Positions 38,171-47,216 of a stretch of 64,000 nt of DNA are shown here, one piece after another. The notes under the pieces are model-generated. The model had not been told where the DNA came from. It did not search any database and worked only from the letters and a program-made list of their open reading frames with translations. Each line of letters begins with the position of its first letter. Positions within the stretch are counted from its first letter, which is position 1. The stretch spans positions 1 to 64,000 of the forward strand of contig JAQRMW010000119.1 in the NCBI GenBank assembly GCA_028599075.1, in the 5' to 3' direction. The DNA is from Urechidicola sp. Its GTDB lineage: Bacteria; Bacteroidota; Bacteroidia; Flavobacteriales; Flavobacteriaceae. The position numbers and the translations under genes are program-made.

Positions 38171-39479
38171 TGTAACTGCATTCGGAGCACGTGTCCCTAA
38201 TTATCCTGAGTCGATATGCTGCGACCACTTCGTTGCAGTTGCCTCAGGGCTTTCAGAACGCATCAAAAAAATACAGGATCAACTCGCTAAAGAAATTTAT
38301 GAGAGTAAGCAAAACCTAGATACTCAAGCACAGTTAATTGCTGAAGAGGGTTTATTAATGATAAACGGTTTGCATAATGGTTATGGTAAATTACGAGTTG
38401 AAGCTGCTTGGGATGCTCCTGATCATTTAATGCTTCAAATGATGGAATTAAACATCATTGAGTTTGCAGCTTCTAAAACCGAAGCGCGTTTTGCTGCCAT
38501 GACAGATTTGATGTTGAACCGTGATAAAAATCAAATTCGCTCATTTAGTGACTTTAAAAGCGAAGTTGATAAGTTAACCAGTAACTATAACAAAACTTGG
38601 TTAGAGACCGAGTATAACTTTTCAATTGCAACAGCTCAAAACTCAGCCGCATATATGCGCCAAAAATCAGAAGCCGAAAGTGTAACGCCGTATGTACAAT
38701 ATCAAACCGTTGGCGATGATCAGGTAAGAGACGAACACGCCTTATTAGATGGCAGAGTTTTTAATCTAAATGATAAAGAAGCAATGCGCCTTTATCCTCC
38801 AAACGGTTACAACTGCCGTTGTGAGATGATACAATATGTTGGTAATAAAGATAAAGTAATCAGTGGTAAATCCGCAGTAAAATTATTAGGTGATCAGTTT
38901 GAGGGCTCTGCTTTTAATTTTAATAGAGCTGATGCTAAACAAGTTTTTAAACGCAGTCAATTTTATACAGATGATGGTGAGGTACTAACAAAAATTAATG
39001 ATATCAGTTACGAGTCTTATAAAAATTTAACCGCTTGGAAATTATTTAAAAGCAAGTTAAAAAAACTAAAAATTGACAAGACGATTGTTCCTGGTAATAA
39101 GGATGAGTTGTTTAGATCTGATGGAAAACGTGGAAAAGTAGATTTTATGGGCTTTACAGACCATTTACAACGTAAAGTTATACTTAAAAAAGATGTTTTT
39201 GATACACATACTTCGGGTAAATACTTACAAAAAGGCGAAGTGAGACACCAGCTTTTTCCACACGTAAAAAGTGTATTGAATGATGCTGATGAAGTATGGT
39301 TAATTTCTGTAAGTGATAAGAAATACATTATGCGATATATCAAGTTTTTTGCAGATGAAGTTTTGATAATCGAAACCGAAATCGGAGCAAAAAGCAATGA
39401 AATTAAAACATGGTATAAAATGAAAACTGACGAAATTGATAGAAGAAAAGGATTGTTATTAAAAAAGCGAAAGGTTTAA
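38161..39479 (+). CDS. Mu gpF-like head morphogenesis protein with C-terminal nuclease-like domain (start uncertain)
   Basis: ...YVQYQTVGDDQVRDEHALLDGRVF...YPPNGYNCRCEMIQYV (Mu F-like) followed by a PBECR-like C-terminal region; no ATG near the portal stop, TTG at 38161 possible. Confidence 0.75.
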
Positions 39480-39589
39480 CTCTGTCTCCCATCACCGGAT
39501 AGTAGGTCGGTTTGTTCGCAATCAGTGACCGTTTAAAACCTATTCAAAGACATGAGTAAAACCCATTAGACAACAAATATATAAAAAAT

Positions 39590-41626
39590 ATGAGTGCAAC
39601 AGCAAAATTAAGATTGATTTTAGAACTAGGAAACAAGCTCTTTAACAATAAATTAGTACAAACTCAACGCAAATTAAGAAAGAGTACTGATAAAATGAAA
39701 GGCAAGTTAAAAAGCCTTAAAATATCATCTATAGATGCTTTTTCTGCTATGCGTAATGAAGTCCCTTTATTTGGCAGGGCAATGGACTTGTTAGGTAACC
39801 CCTATGTTCTTTTAACCGCAGGACTCCTTGCGGTCGTCACGCTGATGGGTAAAGCAACTGTCGAAGCCAAAAAATTCAATCATGAGTTCCTTCAGGTACA
39901 AAACTTGAATCTCGATAAAAACAATGCAGATTTAAAAACCTATAAAGGGCTTATCAGGGATACTTCTTTTGAAACTGGTAGAGGCTTGGTAGAATCAACC
40001 AAGGCATATTACGACATTCAATCTGCTCTTGGATTCTATGGTAAAGATGCCGAAAAAGTATTTAAGCAAGTAGCCAAATTTAGTACAGCTACTGGTGCAG
40101 ATTTAAACGATTCTATAAATCAAACTTCAAAAGCTATTAAAGCCTTTGGCCTAGATGCAAAGGATACCGAAATGCTGTTAGATAGCAATGCTAAAACTGT
40201 GCAAGTAGGTATTACAACCTTTAAAGAGCTGGCAAAAGTACAAACCGAGTATGCGGGTGCAGCTGCAGGTGCTGGACAAGAAGTTGATAGTGCTAATAAA
40301 CTATTTGCTGCCTTTACGTCAATTGCAAAAGATAGTAGAACTGCCGCTACCATGACCAAGACAGCTTTTATGGGATTGACCCAAAAAACAACATTAAAAG
40401 GACTTAAAGATATTGGTGTAAGTGTTTATGATGCAAACGGCGAGGTTAGAGATTTGGGCAAAATTTTGATTGATGTAGATAAGCAATTCAAAAAATTAAC
40501 TCCTAAACAAATTGATGCTGTCATCAATAAAATTGGTGGTCCAGAAGGACTCCGAGCTTTACTAACAAAAATGAAGACTGGAGCTGATGATTTATTCAAG
40601 ACATTTTACGCTTTTGACGCCTCTAAATTTAACTTAAATGATGCTCTAAAAAATGCCCATGCTGATGCAACCGTATTAGGACAGATGGTAAAAAATAGAT
40701 TCAATACTATTATGGCGCGCTTAGGCGAAAAAATTATGCCATTGGTGGTTAAAGTGCTTAATAAAGTAAATATCGTACTCACATGGATTTATGATAATTT
40801 TGAGTTGTTAGAAGATATTGTTGAATCTGTAGCTTTTGGCTTTGGTGTACTCGGTGCAAGATTACTTTATTTTCAAGGAATGGCATTATTATCAACATTC
40901 GCATCTGTTGGCTTAAGTGGTGCATTGGGTATGGTAACTTTAGGACTCCACGCTATTAAAACGGCTATCTTCAGTATTCCTATTGTTGGGTGGATTTTAT
41001 TAGCAGTTTCGGCAGTAGTATTGCTCTATAAACGATTCGATAAATTTAGAGCTGTAATCAATGGGTTGGGTGCAGTTTTAAAAGCATTCTTTGTAAATAT
41101 GTGGGAAGGGTTTAAAGATGTTCTCGGAAGCATTATAGATGGTCTAGGTGCTGTTGGAAAAATGCTTAAAGGTCTTTGGGATATGGATTGGGATAAAGTG
41201 AAAGAAGGTGCTAGTGAGTTTGGAGATGCTGTTAAAAGAGGTGTTGGAGGAGCCATAGATATGAATCCTCTCGGTAGTGCTATTAAAAATGGTAAAGAGT
41301 ATGGCAAGGCCTTTAAGGGTGCTTATGATAAAGAAATGGACAAAAGTGCTGCTGCCAAAAATAAAAAAGAGAAAGAAAAAAACTTACTAGACCCAAACAA
41401 TACTGATGAAGAAATTACAACCACCAATACCAATACTGGAGGCGATATTAATAAAGTGAGTAGTGCGGGCTCTGCACCAAAAACCATCATTATTGAAAAA
41501 ATTACTTTTAACGAGGGTGGTATCAATACCACAAATACGGTACTTAATAACATGTCTAAAGAAGAGATTGAAGAGTGGTTTAACGAGTCTATGATGAGAG
41601 TAATTAGAAATGCAGAAATGAGTTAA
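39590..41626 (+). CDS. Phage tail tape measure protein (TP901-like)
   Basis: ...TSFETGRGLVESTKAYYDIQSALGFYGKDAEKVFKQVAKFSTATGADLNDSINQTSKAIKAFG...; hydrophobic segments. Confidence 0.88.
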   Translation: MSATAKLRLILELGNKLFNNKLVQTQRKLRKSTDKMKGKLKSLKISSIDAFSAMRNEVPLFGRAMDLLGNPYVLLTAGLLAVVTLMGKATVEAKKFNHEFLQVQNLNLDKNNADLKTYKGLIRDTSFETGRGLVESTKAYYDIQSALGFYGKDAEKVFKQVAKFSTATGADLNDSINQTSKAIKAFGLDAKDTEMLLDSNAKTVQVGITTFKELAKVQTEYAGAAAGAGQEVDSANKLFAAFTSIAKDSRTAATMTKTAFMGLTQKTTLKGLKDIGVSVYDANGEVRDLGKILIDVDKQFKKLTPKQIDAVINKIGGPEGLRALLTKMKTGADDLFKTFYAFDASKFNLNDALKNAHADATVLGQMVKNRFNTIMARLGEKIMPLVVKVLNKVNIVLTWIYDNFELLEDIVESVAFGFGVLGARLLYFQGMALLSTFASVGLSGALGMVTLGLHAIKTAIFSIPIVGWILLAVSAVVLLYKRFDKFRAVINGLGAVLKAFFVNMWEGFKDVLGSIIDGLGAVGKMLKGLWDMDWDKVKEGASEFGDAVKRGVGGAIDMNPLGSAIKNGKEYGKAFKGAYDKEMDKSAAAKNKKEKEKNLLDPNNTDEEITTTNTNTGGDINKVSSAGSAPKTIIIEKITFNEGGINTTNTVLNNMSKEEIEEWFNESMMRVIRNAEMS

Positions 41627-41627
41627 T

Positions 41628-42101
41628 ATGAGCCAATTCATTGCCAAATTAAATAAAATCTCTAGGGCAGTAGATCGGATGCCAAATAGACTTGCTGTTG
41701 TAGCAGTAAATTTTTCTAAAGAACGGTTTAGAAACAAAAATTGGGTTGACCGTACTAGACAACCATGGGTAAAAAGAAAGCGAAAAGACCGGGGAAGTTT
41801 AATGGTAAGAACTGGACGATTAAAACGCTCTATTCGTAAAATAGCTGTAAGTCGTGACCGTATTATAATTGGTACAGATGTACCGTATGCAAAAGCACAT
41901 AATGAGGGTAGCACTATTAAAACCAATGCGCGTGTGCGAGGGCACAAACGCCGAACCCGAACAGGAACTAGTAATGTAAAAGAACATACAAGAAAAATGA
42001 ATCTTACATTGCCTCCTCGCAGGTTTATAGGACCAAGTGCTGTACTTATGAGACGTATTGAGCGCCAAGTAGAACGAGAATTTAAAAACGCATTAAAATG
42101 A
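41628..42101 (+). CDS. Phage virion morphogenesis protein (Mu gpG-like)
   Basis: 157 aa; NKNWVDRTRQPWVKRKRKDRGSLMVRTGRLKRSIRKIAVSRDRIIIGTDVPYAKAHNEG. Confidence 0.82.
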   Translation: MSQFIAKLNKISRAVDRMPNRLAVVAVNFSKERFRNKNWVDRTRQPWVKRKRKDRGSLMVRTGRLKRSIRKIAVSRDRIIIGTDVPYAKAHNEGSTIKTNARVRGHKRRTRTGTSNVKEHTRKMNLTLPPRRFIGPSAVLMRRIERQVEREFKNALK

Positions 42102-42661
42102 AAACTTTTTATTTAAAGTTACAAGAAAAATTATTTAGCCAGGAAGCAAAAGATATGCTAACAGCTATCAATTTAAAAGCCGTTAAAACGGTTGATTTTT
42201 ACAAGTCGCAATATTTAGTCCAGGAAGCATTTGAGGTGTTAGCATTACCTGCAGTATTGATGGAGTATAGCATCGATTATGGTAACAATACACAACCCGG
42301 AACAGCAAGTATAAGTATGCATTGTTGTTTTGAGCAAGTTAGGAGTACTGGTGGGCCAAAACAAGTTACTGAAGAGGCCTTACAATTTTTAGATTTTGTT
42401 AAAGTTGTTAATACCTTGGCTAAAACAATTGAAACTGAAGTTACAGGAAAACTTGAGTTAACAAACGAGCAAACCAGTAAAAATGACACGGTTATTTATG
42501 TGGTTATTTTAACGTATAGCACTAGTTATACTGGCATGACAGAAGATGTTACTGACAAATACAATTATACTGAAGATGATAATGAGATTGAAACCGATAC
42601 TGGCTTGGTAGAAGAAATAATAGAGGCCCCTGTTGAGGCCCCTACTTATGATTTTAATTGA
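42098..42661 (+). CDS. Mu gp37-like protein
   Basis: 187 aa following gpG-like gene; position. Confidence 0.45.
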   Translation: MKTFYLKLQEKLFSQEAKDMLTAINLKAVKTVDFYKSQYLVQEAFEVLALPAVLMEYSIDYGNNTQPGTASISMHCCFEQVRSTGGPKQVTEEALQFLDFVKVVNTLAKTIETEVTGKLELTNEQTSKNDTVIYVVILTYSTSYTGMTEDVTDKYNYTEDDNEIETDTGLVEEIIEAPVEAPTYDFN

Positions 42662-42671
42662 GATGTATAAA

Positions 42672-42893
42672 TTACTCTTTTTCTTTTAACAACTCTATAA
42701 AATCGGTTCTACTTGGTAGCATATCTTGTACCAAATCTATAGCATAGTAAGTGGCACTATGGCTCATTACAGCTTCATCTTGCAACTTAATTAAATCTAG
42801 TATGGCAGTAATGCGCATATAATGCACTTCGCCATTAAAAGATTGTTTATCCTCAATAACTACATTTCCTTTTTTATTTACATGCACTGCCAT
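42672..42893 (-). CDS. Small phage protein
   Basis: 73-aa ORF, overlapping gene chain. Confidence 0.45.
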   Translation of the reverse strand: MAVHVNKKGNVVIEDKQSFNGEVHYMRITAILDLIKLQDEAVMSHSATYYAIDLVQDMLPSRTDFIELLKEKE

Positions 42894-43138
42894 TAGTTTA
42901 TGGTTTTTAAACGTTTAACATCAACTGCATTACCGTGTGTATTACACACTTTACATGTTATAAGGCGTTGCCTTATTGTTTCGCCAGTAACTAAAACAAT
43001 AGCTTTACGGCGTTGGTTTAAAACATGGTCGCAACGTAAAGTAGTGCGTATATACCAATTGCTTTTTTGTTTGGCTGTAAAATGTGCAGCAAATATTGCC
43101 ATATCTGTACTGTTTTTAAAATATTTTGTGGCTCTCAT
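42893..43138 (-). CDS. Small phage protein
   Basis: 81-aa ORF, overlapping gene chain. Confidence 0.45.
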   Translation of the reverse strand: MRATKYFKNSTDMAIFAAHFTAKQKSNWYIRTTLRCDHVLNQRRKAIVLVTGETIRQRLITCKVCNTHGNAVDVKRLKTIN

Positions 43139-43797
43139 ATCGCTAAATTTAATTGACTTTCTGCTTTAAATTTACAGGAACCAGATGCTATAAGCTCTAA
43201 ACCTAACTGCGTAGTAAACCAAGATGGATGTGTATTGCCAAACAACCATATTTTGCAACTCAAAACCTGTTTTACATTTAATTTACGTGCTGTTTGGTGT
43301 GCATCTGTAGCACAACATAGCGCCTTATGGCAATCAGTAATACTAAACCAATCTATACCATTAAGGTGTATGACACGTAATTGCTTCTGGTTAAAATTTA
43401 TAGTTTTAAAAGGCACATCACGTGCATCAATAAAATCAGATTTTCGAGTTCGCTTGCCATAATAGCCATTTTTACGAATACTCGGTAAAACCTCACTGGT
43501 TACCCATTTCTGAAATGCTTTTGCTTCTGGCTTAATTGATTTAAAAATCAATCTATAAAGTCCACTCTCTGAAATCACAAGCATTTTCCTGTTTTGACCT
43601 GAATGTACTATTGGTACATTCAACTTTTCATCATTATCTAAAACTTTAAGGGCTTTAGTTGTGTGTGATAGTTCTAAAATGTCGCAAATATCTTTTGCAA
43701 CAAAAAAAGGTTCAGAATCTATGATAAGACTCCGAACCTCTTGGCTGGTAGCGTTAAATTGAAACGCCATTGGTGTACTAATTTTCTCTTTAGACAT
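43135..43797 (-). CDS. BRO-N domain antirepressor-like protein
   Basis: VRSLIIDSEPFFVAKDICDILELSHTTKALKVLDNDEKLN...LVISESGLYRLIFKSIKPEAKAFQKWVTSEVLPSIRKNGYY. Confidence 0.88.
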   Translation of the reverse strand: MSKEKISTPMAFQFNATSQEVRSLIIDSEPFFVAKDICDILELSHTTKALKVLDNDEKLNVPIVHSGQNRKMLVISESGLYRLIFKSIKPEAKAFQKWVTSEVLPSIRKNGYYGKRTRKSDFIDARDVPFKTINFNQKQLRVIHLNGIDWFSITDCHKALCCATDAHQTARKLNVKQVLSCKIWLFGNTHPSWFTTQLGLELIASGSCKFKAESQLNLAI

Positions 43798-43804
43798 AAT
43801 TGAA

Positions 43805-43963
43805 AATTTTGTAAGCGGAGTTACCTTTTAGGATTGTCTAAACGCTCAAAAGAACGAGAATACAATGCTTTCGCTATCGTTATCCATGAGATAACTCCTT
43901 ATCGTGAAAAATTTGTTTTAAGATTTCTCTTGAAACGTTTAGACACGACAAACTTACAAAATT
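43805..43963. other. Interleaved inverted repeats upstream of the BRO-N gene, containing a possible 13-codon leader ORF
   Basis: AATTTTGTAAG 43805-43815 / CTTACAAAATT 43953-43963; TGTCTAAACG 43835-43844 / CGTTTAGACA 43936-43945; GGAGTTA 43817-43823 / TAACTCC 43892-43898. Confidence 0.75.
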
Positions 43964-44402
43964 ATTTCCTTTTACCAAATGTTGATTTTACTGGTTCATC
44001 TAAAACGATACTTAATATGTTAGCCTTTCTATGGTATGTAGCTTCTTTCATACCATATAATTCTGTTGTTTTAGTTTTTCCAAATGCTGGTTGCCAATCT
44101 AAATGTGGTAAATCCCAACCTAAATCATAGTAAAAAATTTCATAATCAACATCTAAATTTTTAAATCTAATAACTTCTGGTAGAATTAAGTTTTTATCAC
44201 GATAAAAAACAGTAACAATTAAATTGTTATCAAGATGCCATTCAGCTCGATTAGTTATGCTATCAATTTCTGGGTGATTATATTTTGTAGTGAGGTCATT
44301 GATTGACTTAAAGACAAAATCATTAACAATTTCAGTTTCATTTGACTTTGAACAAGATACTATTGTCATTCCGATCAATAGTATAAATAATACTTTTTTC
44401 AT
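43962..44402 (-). CDS. Prophage lipoprotein (moron candidate)
   Basis: Lipobox MKKVLFILLIGMTIVSCSK. Confidence 0.6.
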   Translation of the reverse strand: MKKVLFILLIGMTIVSCSKSNETEIVNDFVFKSINDLTTKYNHPEIDSITNRAEWHLDNNLIVTVFYRDKNLILPEVIRFKNLDVDYEIFYYDLGWDLPHLDWQPAFGKTKTTELYGMKEATYHRKANILSIVLDEPVKSTFGKRK

Positions 44403-44435
44403 AATTTCTAATTTTTAAGTTGTTTACAAATATAG

Positions 44436-44777
44436 TTATAAACAACACTTTTTATACTTCTTTTCAGAACCGCAAGGGCAATCTTCATTACGGCCAATTT
44501 TTGCTTCTTTTTTTATGGGCGGAAATTTGGCTTTAAAAACAGCATTCATAGCAGTTTTACGTTTGTTATGCTTCGCCTTTTTGTATTGTGAAATAAAGAA
44601 CTCATTTACTGTTTTTTGTGACACATTAAAGCCTGCATTTTTATAATTGTTTTTTGCTTTCTCTAATGTAGTTACAATACTTGGTACTTCTTTTTTGTCA
44701 ATACCTAAATCTTCTAATTGCTTGGTTAATGAATTCATATTTACCATAAAAATGTAATTATTACTAATGAAACACAA
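44436..44777 (-). CDS. SEC-C motif protein
   Basis: C-terminal [20 protein letters not shown]. Confidence 0.8.
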   Translation of the reverse strand: MCFISNNYIFMVNMNSLTKQLEDLGIDKKEVPSIVTTLEKAKNNYKNAGFNVSQKTVNEFFISQYKKAKHNKRKTAMNAVFKAKFPPIKKEAKIGRNEDCPCGSEKKYKKCCL

Positions 44778-44860
44778 CTAATTATGAGTATGCCTATACA
44801 AACTCCTAACTGAAATCCAAGTTTAAAATCTGGTGAGTTTCTGTAATTTTCTCGTATCAT
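44741..44860 (-). CDS. Tiny single-TM protein (39 aa)
   Basis: Manual translation [39 protein letters not shown]. Confidence 0.45.
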   Translation of the reverse strand: MIRENYRNSPDFKLGFQLGVCIGILIISCVSLVIITFLW

Positions 44861-45069
44861 AGTTGGCGTAGTTTTCTCATTATAATTTGATGTCTAATAC
44901 ACATTACTGGTACACTTGTAACTACCAGTACTAAAATAAATAGTGTTATTTCTAACCATGTTATCATAAAATAATTTGCAAGTAGCACTATAAAAAGTAT
45001 CAGTGATCCGAGGGCAAGTGATAGTAGAACCCCTAACACTATCTTGTCTGTTGTGTTTAAATATTTCAT
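44857..45069 (-). CDS. Small two-TM protein
   Basis: 70-aa ORF with two hydrophobic segments. Confidence 0.5.
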   Translation of the reverse strand: MKYLNTTDKIVLGVLLSLALGSLILFIVLLANYFMITWLEITLFILVLVVTSVPVMCIRHQIIMRKLRQL

Positions 45070-45070
45070 C

Positions 45071-45190
45071 TTAAAATATAAATATTAAGCCTAGTAAAGC
45101 AATAACTGCTGTTATTACAATCCATTTAGCTGTTTTCCATAATTTGGACAAAAGTTGTCCAAACTGTTCTAAATTAATGTTGTTTTTCAT
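45071..45190 (-). CDS. Tiny single-TM protein (39 aa)
   Basis: Manual translation MKNNINLEQFGQLLSKLWKTAKWIVITAVIALLGLIFIF. Confidence 0.45.
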   Translation of the reverse strand: MKNNINLEQFGQLLSKLWKTAKWIVITAVIALLGLIFIF

Positions 45191-45620
45191 GATGTTAATT
45201 TTTAATTAATAATTGGTGCTGCTTTTTTTCTAGCCTAATAACTTCAATCATCTGGTCAGGTTCATAAGCATATAATTTGATTTATATTCTTTTTAGCATA
45301 TAATTCTACAGTAATTTTTTAAGTTGTGAAATGAAATCTTGATTGTGTGAATACTGATAAGCTTCACCACTCCAATCAAACTCATGTAATATTTTTGGAT
45401 TTGATTCTACTAACTTCTCATTAATTTCTTCATACCATTTAATTAGGTCTTTAATTTTTTCTTCCATCTTATCTACAGTTATTGGTTTTGGCTTAAAAAT
45501 TCTTTAGCTGCTTTTTTAGGGTTATCAAACGCATAAAAAACATCGTTTTTTTGGCTCAACCATTCTACATATTCGATTAATTTTTCTTCTAATTCGTTCA
45601 TAATTTATTATAGTTTTGGA

Positions 45621-45896
45621 TTAATTAGAAAAGCCTAAATTTTCTAAAATTTCTACTTCTTTACATTTTTTGACCGGTAAATTCTCAACCCAATCAATAA
45701 ATTTTTGCTCTTCCTGTAAAACAGCATCTTCTAAATTGAGAGAAGCATCTATTTTTTTTTCTTTGAAATATTCATTATTATTTCCATCTACTACAATCCT
45801 ATGAAATGATTTTCCATTTGGATGTCTCTCCTTTTCTATATTTAAATAAACATAGATGATTGCTGATTTACCTTTGATGTTGATTAATTTGTTCAT
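45621..45896 (-). CDS. Small phage early protein
   Basis: 91-aa ORF. Confidence 0.45.
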   Translation of the reverse strand: MNKLINIKGKSAIIYVYLNIEKERHPNGKSFHRIVVDGNNNEYFKEKKIDASLNLEDAVLQEEQKFIDWVENLPVKKCKEVEILENLGFSN

Positions 45897-45907
45897 TTTG
45901 ATTTATT

Positions 45908-46132
45908 TTAAATTATTGATTTATCCTCCAATTCTTGAAGGTTGATTTTTCCTTTGAGAAACTGATTCATTAAATACTCGTTGTGAATCCTCTTTTTTTT
46001 ATGCTGATTATACGCTTTGTGCGATATATATAAAGCGCGAACCGCCATAGCAATAGCTGTTAATACAACTAATGAATATGCTATACTAAATACAAGAGCT
46101 TGGTAATATTCAATTGAATTTATATCTACCAT
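45908..46132 (-). CDS. Small single-TM protein
   Basis: 74-aa ORF with N-terminal TM. Confidence 0.5.
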   Translation of the reverse strand: MVDINSIEYYQALVFSIAYSLVVLTAIAMAVRALYISHKAYNQHKKKRIHNEYLMNQFLKGKINLQELEDKSII

Positions 46133-46215
46133 TTCATAAAGTTTTTTCTAAGTATTATTACTCCAATTGCAATAATTGTTACTACTACTCCGATAATGAT
46201 TAATGTTGTTTTCAT
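46126..46215 (-). CDS. Tiny single-TM protein (29 aa)
   Basis: Manual translation MKTTLIIIGVVVTIIAIGVIILRKNFMKW; stop overlaps the next start (ATGGTAG). Confidence 0.4.
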   Translation of the reverse strand: MKTTLIIIGVVVTIIAIGVIILRKNFMKW

Positions 46216-46251
46216 AATTTTCTATTTAGTTTTGCGTAGCCTTAACTACAG

Positions 46252-46491
46252 TTATTCGTTTAAAATTTTATCAAGTTGTTTTACTTCATCTAATGAAATT
46301 TGCATACAATTAATTTCTTCAATTGTTATATCTGATGAAACTAACAAGTCATCTTCATAAGTAAACTCCATTTGTAAAATTCCCTTTACATATCGATTCG
46401 TAATAAATTGGTCATGCTCAAATGATTTTTTCAATTCAAAGCCTAAACCCTGTAATTCCCTTTCCGTGATTTTAGAATCTGTATCTGTCAT
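46252..46491 (-). CDS. Small phage early protein
   Basis: 79-aa ORF. Confidence 0.4.
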   Translation of the reverse strand: MTDTDSKITERELQGLGFELKKSFEHDQFITNRYVKGILQMEFTYEDDLLVSSDITIEEINCMQISLDEVKQLDKILNE

Positions 46492-46570
46492 AATAACCCT
46501 CTTTTAGTTTTTTGTATTTTGATTTTTTATATTGTTTTTTGATATATTTTCTTACTGCAACTAACTTCTC

Positions 46571-46690
46571 ATAAACCTCATTAAAACGAGGTTTATCATG
46601 TAGTTATGTACAAGCGCAATATCTGTACGCACTCAAAACGGTTAGTTGCGCCAGTACATAACAATGCGTATAAAAAATGCTATGTACTGG
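46571..46690. promoter_or_regulatory. Hairpin plus a set of mutually exclusive inverted repeats
   Basis: ATAAACCTC/GAGGTTTAT; GTTATGTAC..GCGCAA / TTGCGC..GTACATAAC; CCAGTACATA / TATGTACTGG sharing the middle arm. Confidence 0.65.
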
Positions 46691-46750
46691 TTTAACTATT
46701 AAGGTCAGTTCTCTATCCAATGAAAAATAAACCCTTTTTTCTGCCAACGC

Positions 46751-47083
46751 TTAAAAATCAAGTGCTTTAGTGGTTGCCATTTCAGCCAACTTCTCTTTAA
46801 TAATTTCCCTAATAACTTCATTGTGCTTATAGTCATTTATAGGTTTAGCACTTAATCTGTCAGCCATTCTTGTAGCGTAATCTTCATCAACAGGAGTCAT
46901 ACCATAAACAGCACTTGGTAAATGGTATTTAGTAAATTCAGGCACACTCTTTGTTTTAGGTACGTCAATTCTAACAAATTCTTGTCCTGCAATAGTCTGC
47001 GTTGTTACTTTGCCAGCTAATTGCGTATGCCTAAAGAGTTCAACTACTGCCCACGTTTCAAATTTTGGAGTTACATCTTCCAT
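46751..47083 (-). CDS. Phage early protein, unknown
   Basis: 110-aa ORF flanked by an 18-bp inverted repeat. Confidence 0.5.
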   Translation of the reverse strand: MEDVTPKFETWAVVELFRHTQLAGKVTTQTIAGQEFVRIDVPKTKSVPEFTKYHLPSAVYGMTPVDEDYATRMADRLSAKPINDYKHNEVIREIIKEKLAEMATTKALDF

Positions 47084-47216
47084 TTTTTTTAATTGTATTT
47101 AAGTTATAGCGTTCAATCCCCAACGCTAAAAAAGGGTTTATTTTTTGTGCTTATTTGCTAATTTTAGGTCAACTTTTACGTACTTTTCATACGCAAATAC
47201 GTTAGATTGCAATAAG

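Noticed and set aside
41387-41947. 186-aa minus-strand ORF overlapping tape measure and gpG-like genes, plus 41820-42068
   Set aside because: Antisense to well-supported genes, low-complexity composition, no recognisable domain.
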